Positions 1-9,651 of a stretch of DNA of 64,000 nt are shown here, in pieces. Made by a program: the position numbers and the translations under genes. Every line of letters starts with the position of its first letter. Positions within the stretch are counted from its first letter, which is position 1. Source of the DNA: Nothophaeocryptopus gaeumannii. Its lineage: Eukaryota; Ascomycota; Dothideomycetes; Mycosphaerellales; Mycosphaerellaceae. The DNA lies in NCBI GenBank assembly GCA_031771865.1, contig JASISA010000040.1, positions 1,178,001 through 1,242,000 of the forward strand, given 5' to 3'. The notes below the pieces were generated by a model. It had not been told where the DNA came from. It did no database searches and saw only the letters and a program-made list of their open reading frames with translations.

Positions 1-171
1 TATCCGCTCTTGAATCTTCAGTTGTGCATCTCTACGGTAGCGAGGCTGCAAGCAGCTATAACTGCGCGTTTTGAGTACCAGATTATACGTTATGGAATAG
101 TGCAAATAGCCAGCCGTTCTCCCCCGACCGACTATGCTCTTCTACATGCAAGCTCGACAGTAGGGAGTAGG

Positions 172-2483
172 TCAGGAACACGTCGGAGGCGTACAGCCAG
201 AGATGTCTGTTGCATCCAGCAAACCAGACGGATACGTTATTCCTTTGCTGCGATCGGCAGCAGTCGACCAACTACAGGTGCCGTCCACTAACCCGCTCTC
301 GCGTGATTTTGGTGTAGCTCGTGCCGGACTCCTTGCGTCTTCTCGGTGCGATTTAGATCCTAGGGAGTCAATTTGATCTGGCCAATTCTTGATGCGTTGG
401 CTTCCTTGGACCTCTCGGTCATCTTGGGAAGGCATGGACGTTGGCTCAGGGCTCATTAGCTCCAATATGTGGGTAAGACAATCAGCCAAGTCCGCCACCG
501 AGTGTGCCAGATCGGAGGATGTGAAGCTAGCAATAGTGAATTCCCGAGACTGAGCAACTGCCGTAATGATGGTCCGCTCAGTAACATAGTCGTTGTGGGT
601 CCTGAGCTGAGCTATCTTCAGCCGCTGGAGGTGTTGGCACAAGGCGTTCATTAAGGTAGAAGTCCGAGAGTCGACATATCCATAGTTGCCGTCTTTACTT
701 TGGATATCTTTAAGAAATCCAAGCATCCTTTCGTATGCTGTGTTTCTACTTCCGGAGTGTACCGGCCCACTTGAGATAGACGATAGAGAAGAGGAGGACT
801 TTACGCTGTGGCGGTTTCTGTTAGAGTTTTCTCCCGGTGACCTCTGCCGCTTGGACTTGCCGACTAGCCTCACTGTCGCTTGTGAGGTCGGATCAGCAGA
901 TCTATGGACGACACGGCCGGCTCGGAGCTCGTTCAGCTCCCAAGTAGAGAGTTTCTCGGTAGGGATTAGGGCATCTGCACATAGCTGGGTCGGCTTGGGT
1001 GTCGAAGGTCCGCTCGGGGACTCCAGCTCCAATGCACTTTCTAGGCACTTCTTAGCCGATTTCCGCTCTTGTGGATCCATGACGACCATATTTAACAGGA
1101 GATCAACCAAGCCATTGGACTCCCAGTCGTTCAGCCGCTTGATTATCTTCTCACACCAAGGCAATCCTGCGCCTCTACCAGGATTGGGAAGCCCGTAGAA
1201 GTACTCGAAGATAACCACTCCAAACGACCAGATGTCAACCGTGTGTGTATACTTCAGATCTGAAGTGGAGTTGGACCCATAGAACATCGCGAGCTCAGGA
1301 GCAAGATACATGCTGGTTCCGCACAACGTCTTTAAATCTTCGCTTGCCTTAGATAGACCAAAGTCCCCGAATTTGATTCGGAAAGGGTCTCGAGACTGGA
1401 CGAGAATATTTTCGGGTTTGATATCTCGATGCACAATTGGTGGGATCTGTTCGTGAAGGTGGTTATGACCTCGTCTTCAGAGATGCCTCGCTGCTGGTGC
1501 TGCTGGAGAAGGTTTCCGAGAGGAAGGTATTCTAGAATCAGCTGGGGTTGCGGCTTTTCTATTACGGAATGTAGCCGGACCATATGCTCCTTAATAATAC
1601 GTTAGTGAAAGAAATCGGTTGCACCTGCAATAAATGCCATACTCACATGCGAGATCTGACGCATAAGCGATGCCTCTTTCCTCCAGTCGGACCTTTGAAG
1701 ACTGTGAAACTTCTTGGAAGCATATTCAAAGCCGGTGCTAACGTCCCAGACGCGTTTTACAATCGAGAAAGCTCCTTTCCCAAGCGTCTCTTGCTCGAGG
1801 AGGATAGGATCTTGGTTAGGAGTGTGTACTCCACTGGGAGCTGCCGTTGAAGAATTGCTTTGAATGCCAAGTGCCCCTAAAGGCAGGCTCGCCTTCGCCG
1901 CAGTGTCCTTTAGGAATTCGTCCACGTTCTCAAAATAAAAATCCGGAAATGAAGGCTTCGAGACGACGATCTGGAACTTGAGATTCGGGTCGAGTTGAAG
2001 AACTATCTCCTTTGTATCGTTGAGGACTCTATGACCGCCGATAATCCATTTGAAGTGGCGACGCTTCTGCCCTCCTTTTCCGTCGTATTTAACGACTGTC
2101 CCGTAAGTCGAGCAGTCCTGCACGATCAATCGTCGCTCTGCGTCGAAGGTCAAGTAGCAATGGCGGCGGCTAATGCGTGGTAGCGCGGGAAGGACGATAT
2201 CACAACTGTTAGGATCGGCTCCAAGGACAAATCCGGGCCCGGCTTTCGGCCCATAGGTGAATGTCAATTGCAGTCCATCGCTAGAGTGGACATCTGTCGT
2301 ATCGTCGACCTCGCTGTCATCCGGTGGGGCTGTCGACTCACGGCTGTTGCGGCCAGGCAACTCAGGTAACTTTTTTCCCGCATCGAAGTATCGCTGGTGG
2401 TTCAGAGGCAGCAACACCGCGCGATTTGCAAAGCCGTCTTTACTTTCACCGAAGGGATATAAGCACGCAATAAGATCTTCCAT
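172..2483 (-). pseudogene. FHA-domain Ser/Thr protein kinase, broken by a small internal deletion
   Basis: Read from ATG 2483, the protein begins MEDLIACLYPFG. An upstream in-frame ATG at 2591 is less likely. An FHA phosphothreonine-binding domain follows (SRRHC and DCSTYGT motifs), then a kinase domain with glycine loop LGKGAFSIVK and lysine in YASKKF. A 57-nt intron (1590-1646, GTGAGT..AAG, CACTAAC branch site) joins QISH to EHMVRLH. After GISEDEVITTF the frame is lost. The catalytic part LHEQIPPIVHRDIKPENI resumes in another frame, followed by GDFGLSK, APELAM and a Ser-rich tail ending at 172. About 8-10 residues of the helix before LHEQ are missing, so I see a short deletion with a frameshift near 1450-1470. 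The order resembles CHK2/Rad53-type FHA kinases. In other ways it looks like the expanded fungal FHA-kinase family, so I give no symbol. A sequencing error cannot be excluded. Confidence 0.72.
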
Positions 2484-2921
2484 GGTTAAAAGACAAGTGT
2501 GTACACACCCAATAATGAAGAGACAGGCTGAGCAACAGTGGCTATCTCTTCTACCATAGTGGCGGGGAATAATTATATCAGTGGTCAGCATACAAGAGCG
2601 TCGCAGGGTACAGATCTACTCGATGCTCTAGGGAGCTCACCGTGCCCAATCAAGCTGCTGCCGCCTACAGTCCTGATACGACGCGAGTAGGCATGCAGGT
2701 ATGGCTCGTAGTAGCCCTGCTGGAAGTCTTATTATTGGCTTGTTGAGTCGCTGGCACACGTGTGCACTGCGCGTGCTAAATTGGATGCTACGGGTATGCA
2801 GACACTCGGCGAAGAGGGTGGGGGCCACGGCGGCCCGTTCTTCCCGCGACGTCCCACTCCATGTCGTCTAGGCGCTGAAACGGAAACTGAGCACCCTACA
2901 CACATTCACAATCAATGTCAT
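2484..2921. other. Intergenic gap between divergent genes; nothing recognisable
   Basis: This 438-bp gap separates the minus-strand kinase from the plus-strand gene starting at 2922. It should hold both promoters. I see no coding signal or repeat in it. Confidence 0.5.
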
Positions 2922-3822
2922 ATGATGGCAGACTACGATATCATTGCAGCGCCGAAGCCATTTGCCCACGAAATTGCTGCGTATACGAATGAAGAACTTG
3001 ACCGATACCTGGAAGAAAACGGACGGTAAGGCACTGTCGTCGCGGACAGTCGTTCGCTCCGCATTCTTCTTGCCTTGCTTACGTCGCGCTTAGAACCGTG
3101 AGTGTGCAAGACCCCGAGAACATACCGTCTGAGTTCATGCAGAGATTGAGGTAAACAATAGTGTCTATGTTGTCTGCCCACGTTCCCGCTTCTGACGGAG
3201 GAGATTAGGGACGTCGTAGAAGACTCACGCGGAGCCACCCAATCACACGCAGTCGACCTCGACCAAGTCGCCGCTCGACTTGGAACTGTGCCTGCTGACC
3301 CTAAGCCGTTAGAGAGATGGCCATCACCTTCCACAACGGCACCGTCTCCATCCTCTGAGGATGAGTATCTCGAAGATCTCCACCAGGAGACTCAATCCTA
3401 CGCTACCCTAATCGATTCCGGTGGGCGCCCTCCATACCCGTTTCGTCTCCTCGAAGAATTCTTAAAAAATCCAGAACAGTACCTCCAGCATGACCAATAC
3501 CGCGACATCATTTTGTTTTGGCGGCAACAGGTCGATAACAAAGTTGAGCGGACTTCGTTCTGTGGCTGTCATTTGTTGAGATGGAAAAGGTTCCGAAGGC
3601 TCCAGTGCATTATAAGGAGGGAGAGTGTCAGAAGCGAATGGACGCTAATAAAGGCTGCAAACTGGGACAGCTGGGAAGAGTTTCTTGAGCACCCGGCTTC
3701 GGCGGAGTGGACCGGGCAATGGGGCTTCCAAGAGTATACGGAGAATATGAAGGCACGGTTGACCAAGTACGGCTTCACTCGATCTTTCCAGCTCGAACAC
3801 AACCTAGACCGGCAAGACAAGC

Positions 3823-5197
3823 CAGGGGTCTTGTTGGTCCGGTATAGATGGTAGAACCTGGTTATTGGTAACCAATAGTATAGTCAGTAGGGCAATCACA
3901 TGCTTACCGGTCAATATGGTAGCTGGTGAGTAAATGCTACCGGTAACCATGGTTACCAACTTCCTATCTCGGTATCCATTGCGCAGCCAGTCGGCATACT
4001 CGCCGGCGCCAAGGGCGGTACGCGTATGGGAAAAATCGACGCGTTTTCGCCGTGAATGTATCCAATCTTCCCATCTCTTTACCAATATCTCATACTGTCG
4101 TATCTCGCCATGCCCAGCGTGTTGTCGTGGCTAGGTGTTGGTAGCTCTGAAGCTACTATCGTCTTATGCGAACAGAACCCCAATTACTGCGCCTCTTCTC
4201 ATCCGGATACCTTCGAGCTTAGAAAGACCGAGTATGCGCGCCTCAAGAAGCATCAACAAGGTGTTGGTGAGGATCGAAAGACATGGAGTCCAGCCTGGCA
4301 GTTTGGCGAAGCGCTGCTGCGTTCGGATAACGTGCGGGATACTACTGCTATCTCTGCGAAAAAAGAAGGCCGGCATCAGCAGTTGAACGTCTTGAATGGA
4401 ACTCGAGGCGCTCTACATCACCTGTCTCAACACCACAGCATTAATAGCAAGGGCGAGAAAGTCGTGAAGTCCAGCGGCAGTCAGCAAACGATCGAAAGCT
4501 CCATAATATCATCCGCTATATTCGGTCGTCGCCACAGAGGTTGGAGGCGTTTGCTGCAATCAAGATGGGTGGAAAATGGTCGAAATACAATGTGCTTAAG
4601 GTAAGTAAGTTCAGAAGCTCGAAAGTTGAGGATCGTGCACCCCGCGCTCAGCGGACTCCGGTCCACTGTGTCCAGAGTGTTTGGTTGGCTAACCCGCACG
4701 CGTTAAACACGGCGCTGGCGGCGACTAAGCCAAATCAAGTGTCGCTCTTTTCGATGACGATTTCTATACCGCAAGGCACCTCCGAGCTTCACATGCTAAT
4801 TCTACAACTTCAGCTTGTTCTCAACAACGCCACGCGCTGGAACTCCTTCTTTTACATGATTCAACGAGCCAAGGACGTCGAGAAGCGTGTATGTGTCTAC
4901 GAGACTGGTGGGGACCCCGCAGCCTAAACACAAGGATAAAGAGGGCATACTGCTGGCTGCGTTTGACGAGGAAGATAAGATAGTTGAGGACTTCAAGACG
5001 GCTGAGGACCTGCTGATAAATGAGGATATTGCTGATGTCGTGAACAACAACCAGGGCGACGACGAGGTCGAATAGATGGCTACATTCACCTACAATAAGT
5101 CGGTAACCAACGGTATAGATGGTATGATCACATGCTAAACTTGGTCAGTATGGTAGGAGGCCTTATTACCATACCTACCGGACCAACAAGACCCCTG
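3823..5197. mobile_element. hAT-family DNA transposon, internally deleted
   Basis: The ends are inverted repeats starting CAGGGGTCTTGTTGGTCC, identical for 22 bp, and similar for about 10 bp more (ATAGATGGTA versus GGTATGGTA). The element is flanked by an exact 8-bp duplication AGACAAGC at 3815-3822 and 5198-5205, the size expected for hAT. Inside are BED-finger-like and dimerisation-region fragments of a hAT transposase. At 1,375 bp it is far shorter than an autonomous hAT. The ends carry palindromic motifs such as GGTAACCATGGTTACC. It inserted into the coding exon of the surrounding gene. Confidence 0.9.
4263..5075 (+). pseudogene. hAT transposase remnant
   Basis: Fragments in several frames match the layout of fungal hAT transposases. 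Near 4280-4440 there is a BED-type segment (WQFGEALLRSD, then YYCYLCEK in a shifted frame, then QQLNVLNGTRGALHHL). Near 4500-4560 is an IIRYIRSSPQRLEAF-like piece. At about 4810-4880 is the LVLNNATRWNSFFYMIQRA segment that precedes the C-terminal dimerisation region. Most of the catalytic core between them is missing. Frameshifts and the deletion make it non-functional, so movement would need transposase from another copy. Confidence 0.65.
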
Positions 5198-6874
5198 AGA
5201 CAAGCTGACTACCTGGATCGAGTACCTCGGCTACGAGTACTGGTTCTACGACCGAGCAGCAAGTTTTGTCAAACGTTTCCAGCGGCGGCACGATAATGCT
5301 TGGAAAAAGCTTGTAGAGTCGAACAACTTGCGACCTGAGGAGACGTACGATGTTATTTGCAATATCGAATCATCATTTCAGCGGGCCGGCGAAGAAGAAA
5401 GAGCCGAGAAGGCTGTACAGTCGGCAACGGCAGCTGCAGCATCGATCGAGAGAGCTATTGCTAAATAAGATGGCTCCACAACAAAACTTCGACAACGGCT
5501 TTTAGTAGAACAATTTACGATAAATACGGCTAAGGAGACACACAAGTCAATCAGGACGCGAAACGACGCTATCACCGACTTCCTTCAGGCGATAAGGCGA
5601 TATCGTTGTGAGAAGGACGAAGCAGATCGCTATTGCTTATTGCTACGGTGGATCGAACAGCAAATTCCGTCTATTTTGCTCGAATTAGCCTCCCTGAACA
5701 GCGCCGAGGACGACCGGTATAGCAGCAGAAGACTTCAGCGTGGTCAATCAGAAAACGTCCAAGGGCAGCATTTTCAGGAACACACGCATGCTGAAGGCGA
5801 CAAACAGTCGGATTCAGCCCAGAGAACACCCTCAATTTCTCCTTCGGTAACGCGCGAATCACACAAGCGGAGTCGCAGCTCGTTTAATAACGAACAACCA
5901 CCACCCAAGAGACTCAAAGGCAGTCGTGAAGAAGTTGTCGCTAGTTCTTCAGCACCTGAGATATCCGCTTTAGCAGCGGTAGTACGAACATCGGGAACAA
6001 GGACGACTCAAGGACTCGAGGTAATGAACATCTCTTCAGGCGAGTCTTTACGACTGCCCAAACCCCTACGCCGCAGTGCTAGGATCGCGGTAATGGCGAA
6101 GAAGGCGATGCCTGTTAAGAGACCGGACTGTCTGCCATTAGTGCCGCTAGAAAGGACCGGAGTAAGGACTTCAGCGAGGCGTGGAAAGAGTTCGGGGCCG
6201 AGGAAGGATAGTCGGAAATGTGCAGTGGAGCCATGATTTCAGGACAGCGATTCCGCAACGCAGTCCGTCGGAAGGATCCGTGGGAACAAAGTCTTATAAT
6301 CTGTGTCGATGCGTTCAGCGAACACTGATGAAGATGATAGCACGTGAAGCATAGCTCTGATTCAAGGATACCTTCGACGAAAATTAAGGCCTAGAGTTCA
6401 AAAGGCTGCAATTGGAACTTCTCTAAAATTACCTACATAAGTTAGTGAAATTCAGCTAGAAGTGTTGTTGTTAAGAGCCCCCATAGCTTCGCAGACTATT
6501 AGCATATGCGACTAGCTAACGACTAGTCAATTATACAGGCCTAGATCCTCGGCGGGAAAGTCCACCGCGAGCAACGAAGGGCAAATGTTAGGAAACTCGC
6601 GCGTGTACATGCTGTACCAGATGCTGGGAGTCAGCGAGAACAACATTTCGTGATCGGCATTGGCACCTACACGAATCATGTGACGGGGTAGAGCTCTGAT
6701 TTCTCGTTAGAGAACGCCTCTGCGATCTTTCCAGGCTGGAGAAAGGCGGCTAGGAGCAAAATCGGGCCATCTTGAGTCGACTTCTTCGTCAAGATAAACG
6801 CCGTCCTGTGCAATCGTGGCTTCTGAACGCCGGAATACTGTCGTGAGTCTTAGACAATGCGACCTAGTCCAAGT

Positions 6875-6993
6875 CTATCCAGAGGTCGTCGTAGGTGCTG
6901 AGCGGATGTACCGAAACCCGGATGATGAATCAGCTCGCATCTGTGTAACGATCTGCCTCCTATCAATTTGTCCGCTAGTCCCGTCAAAAGTAC

Positions 6994-7056
<63 letters not shown>

Positions 7057-7340
7057 TGTCCTCCTCCTCCTCCCACTCTGCGTCTTCAGAGTCGTTATAT
7101 TCATCTTGGATCAAAGCTGACACCTCGAAATCTGTGAGTCCTCTGACGGAGTATTGGCAGCCTCGGCGTAGGTGATTGTAGATCTCGAGACTGGACGTAC
7201 CCGTGAGTCCGCACAGTGCGCACTTTTTGCCCATACCATGTTGGTGTAGCTGGTGCAAAGCCAATCTCGGCTTTCTGGTGAAGGTCGTTCTGCACCGAAG
7301 AATTCGGCGATTGAGCGAATTTCGATTATGTCGCCGGGGA
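6875..7340 (-). pseudogene. Possible C2H2 zinc-finger protein remnant with an Asp-rich run
   Basis: On the minus strand one frame, without a proper ATG, reads NRRILRCRTTFTRKPRLALHQ, then LHQHG, then CALCGLTGTSSLEIYNHL. This resembles a C2H2 finger whose second cysteine is lost, followed by a second partial finger. An acidic stretch EWEEEEDN continues into a long poly-Asp run encoded by the trinucleotide repeat. The frame ends at 6875. A possible 3' splice site (CTTAG) precedes it near 7348, with nothing convincing upstream. The combination of finger-like spacing and an acidic run suggests a decayed gene. It could also be chance coding around a microsatellite. Confidence 0.33.
6994..7056. repeat. 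(CAT)21 microsatellite
   Basis: Twenty-one uninterrupted CAT/ATG units run from 6994 to 7056, followed by a CTC/TCC-rich run. Read on the minus strand in the finger-like frame, the repeat encodes aspartates. Confidence 0.95.
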
Positions 7341-7478
7341 TGCTAAGGGCGGCGCAATCGTAGACGTTCGACAGTGACGGTGTAGGCAGCGTAGTCGCAT
7401 GCGAGCATGTGGAGTTGTCGAGTCGCGAAATACGCGAAGCAGGCGCGGAAGGCGTTACGTCACGTCACGGCGGGACTG

Positions 7479-7516
7479 CCCGAGCAGGTTGAACGCCAAG
7501 CTTCAACCTGCTCGGG
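7479..7516. repeat. Perfect 15-bp inverted repeat with an 8-nt loop
   Basis: CCCGAGCAGGTTGAA at 7479-7493 is followed by an 8-nt spacer and its exact reverse complement at 7502-7516. It could form a strong hairpin. No coding or terminator context explains it. Confidence 0.9.
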
Positions 7517-7782
7517 TTCGGGTTTGGACACCAGTCACGTGCAGTCTGGAACCGAGCACCAGCACCAGCACCAGACCCAGCAGCGTCTGCCATTGGTCTG
7601 TGTCATTCAGTAAACGTATGGCAACCTCAGGAATGATCCTTTAGTACTATTGGACAACTGTTTTCCAGAAATTGGAATACTCGCTATGTTGGTGTTTTCC
7701 TTCGAGGAGGAATCGGAGGCGTAGAGTATCAACAAGCAGTTCAGCGTCCTACACTAAGTGAACAGCTAGCTATACAGAGGGC

Positions 7783-7817
7783 GGAAAACGGGATCCGGGA
7801 ATCGGGATCACGTAATG
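7783..7817 (+). repeat. Copy A of a degenerate 34-bp direct repeat
   Basis: The pattern GGAAA(A)CGGGnTCCnGGAA followed by nCGGGATCACGTnATG occurs here and again at 15561-15594 in the same orientation. Roughly 29 of 34 positions agree. A partial inverted relative containing GTCACGTGATCCCCC lies at about 7987-8025. The two direct copies bracket the pogo transposase and the tyrosine recombinase. Confidence 0.6.
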
Positions 7818-7899
7818 AAGGGAGGGCCGTCCATTCCGAAACGGGAGTCGCGTCAGACCGCCAGATCCCTCTCCGGCGACCAGGACTGTCACAGACTCT

Positions 7900-8510
7900 C
7901 CAGGATCAGTGTGCGACCCACATGTAGTGGGCATGTCGCTCCGTCCTCTTGCAGACGTGTCTGCCCCAGGCTCAAGGCTTTGCACACAGTCACGTGATCC
8001 CCCGCGTCGCTCGAACCCCCGTCCAGGGAGGAATGGGATGCTTTGCCGCCGTCCAACCTTCTAGTAGATTCCTACCAATCAGAGCTTTGGCTCAGCGCTC
8101 TCCGCCAAGCGGCCGCCGTCCCCACTCATGGGAAGACCCGGAAGTGGCGGACGAGTCCACATCCACCGACGTGCACACACGCCGGGACAGACGGCTCTGT
8201 GTCCCGGCTGCCCGGAGAGCAGGGTATGCCCCGCGCTACCTATGACTCACCGCCCCCATCTGGCACATGACCCCAGCCTGCCGACGCGCGCTGCCGCCGG
8301 GATAGCCCGGGGAGGCTGTCCGTGCGAGCTGCATCGGCCGCCCCAGCTGGTGTGCATGTCGGTTTCCCGGATTGCGGACAGAACCCTCCCCGGGCCCCCG
8401 GGGACCGCCGGCGGAGATCCCGGGAGCCCGCCTCCCGACACCGGCGGCGCAGGTCCCGCGGGCGCGCGCGAGGAGCGCGCAGTCCGTTTGCCTTCTTTGT
8501 TACTGTCTGA
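7900..8510. other. GC- and CpG-rich island without a gene
   Basis: Base composition rises sharply compared with its surroundings. Runs of CCGGG, CCCGGG and CGCGCG are densest at 8290-8490. Several overlapping open frames on both strands reflect the lack of AT-rich stop codons. None shows domain-like sequence or plausible splice structure. It may be an insert of different origin or an unmutated repeat. Confidence 0.5.
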
Positions 8511-8958
8511 TTACGCTTTCGAAACATGTCTTTGCGTTTGCTCGATAAAGGACGAATAGCCATAGTGTGCGAAATCACGTCTACAGTTCCTTCGGTCCGG
8601 AATCGATGGGGTTCTTATCCGTGTCACAGTTCGGACCTGCAATTAGCGCCTTCTAGATTCCAAGGTCTAATCCGAAGACCTGTTTACAGAATTCGAATTC
8701 TATTTCTTAACTCCTAGATCGCGATGCCCGAAGTTCCAAGTTCTCGAAGACCAGAATGTAGAACTAGATTAGAAAGCTTATCTACATACCGTTTAGGCCA
8801 ACTGACATAATACTACCTTTCCCGTCCTCTGGGGACGCGAAAGCTTTCCTAGCGTTAGGTCAAGCCCTGTGCAGGATCTGTCTGACGGGCGTTAGACCCG
8901 AGAACCTGAAGTCCGTTTTCCGTTTCCTGATTCCAGGTGGACTTGAAGCATTCTGATT

Positions 8959-8960
<2 letters not shown>

Positions 8961-8989
<29 letters not shown>
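8961..8989. repeat. (GA)14 microsatellite
   Basis: An uninterrupted GA dinucleotide run of 29 nt. Confidence 0.95.
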
Positions 8990-8992
<3 letters not shown>

Positions 8993-9651
8993 CGTTCAAC
9001 TGGTCAACGACTATGAAGATCCCTTCGGCTAGGACTCTATGACGAGACTGGAGGAATATAGTAGGATAGTTTGTATATATGCTGCAATTGACGACTCGAG
9101 CGATGTCTTTATCGGGCAGGGAAGCGATTCGTATCATATCATGTAGCTGCATCCCTTGAGTTTGTGCGAGGCGTGGCGCCATAGTTCCCGTTAGATCGAC
9201 AGGGCGCATGGAAGGTGCTGCTGAGTTGCTTTAGTAATGCGCGAGCAGCCACGGAACACGCTTAGCGTGCTTGTTCGATGCAGAATTAATATATATGCTC
9301 TCTAGAAACGATATATATGCTGCACAGATTCAATATATAACGTTACGTTACACAATCAATATAGCTTATGCGAAAAATGACACTGCAATCGCCGGTTACT
9401 GTATCACAGAAATTTCCTGTACTCGGTCTGTCCTCTATCCTTCCGTTCGCAACCACATGCTCAATCCTTGCCCTTGTCTCCCGACATGACGTACATTTCT
9501 CCAATTATTGTTCCCAGCCATGGCAATTTGGGTGTACATATACTATTCTCCCCAAATCGAACGTCTAGAAGCTGAGGCACGAGGCACGTGGGAGATGCCG
9601 GGAAATCATCCCGCCTCACACCGTTGGCGTGACTCGCGTGAGTCGCCTCCT

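Larger units (their letters stand above)
2922..6236 (+). pseudogene. Unknown ascomycete gene split by a hAT insertion and carrying an in-frame stop
   Basis: The start is ATG 2922 (MMADYDIIAAPKPF). Two introns, 3026-3093 and 3151-3208, keep the frame (ENGR to TVSVQDPENIPSEF, then RLRDVVEDSRG). Exon 3 reads openly to RQDK, where the hAT element (3823-5197) interrupts it. If the element and one copy of the target duplication are skipped, the frame continues exactly: CTG at 3822/5206-5207, then ACT at 5208 (TTWIEYLGYEYWFYDRAASF). An in-frame TAA follows at 5466-5468. The same frame then stays open to 6236 through a Gln/Glu/Lys-rich segment and a basic tail with KRSRSS and PPKRLKG. That tail could be a nuclear localisation signal. 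I do not recognise the family and see no enzymatic motif. The protein may have ended at 5468 before insertion, or the TAA may be later decay. It is clearly disrupted now. Confidence 0.7.
6237..9651. other. 3.4-kb gene-poor region with simple repeats and a GC-rich island
   Basis: No convincing intact gene is present. The stretch holds a 21-unit CAT repeat inside a possible zinc-finger remnant, a 15-bp hairpin (7479-7516), one copy of a repeated 34-bp motif (7783-7817), a GC/CpG-rich island (about 7900-8510) and a GA microsatellite (8961-8989). An AT-rich patch rich in TATATA lies at about 9285-9370. Open frames here are short and lack recognisable domains. Confidence 0.55.

Noticed and set aside
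3823..3854. Open frame of the unknown gene continuing to 3854
   Set aside because: The last ten or so codons lie inside the hAT inverted repeat, so the stop belongs to the transposon and is not a real C-terminus.
8128..8578. Several 100-143 residue open frames on both strands
   Set aside because: They sit in the GC-rich island where stop codons are rare by composition, and none has a domain, splice sites or plausible residue usage.
9290..9560. Possible terminal inverted repeat of the pogo element
   Set aside because: I looked for matching sequence beyond 11300 and found no convincing inverted partner or TA duplication.
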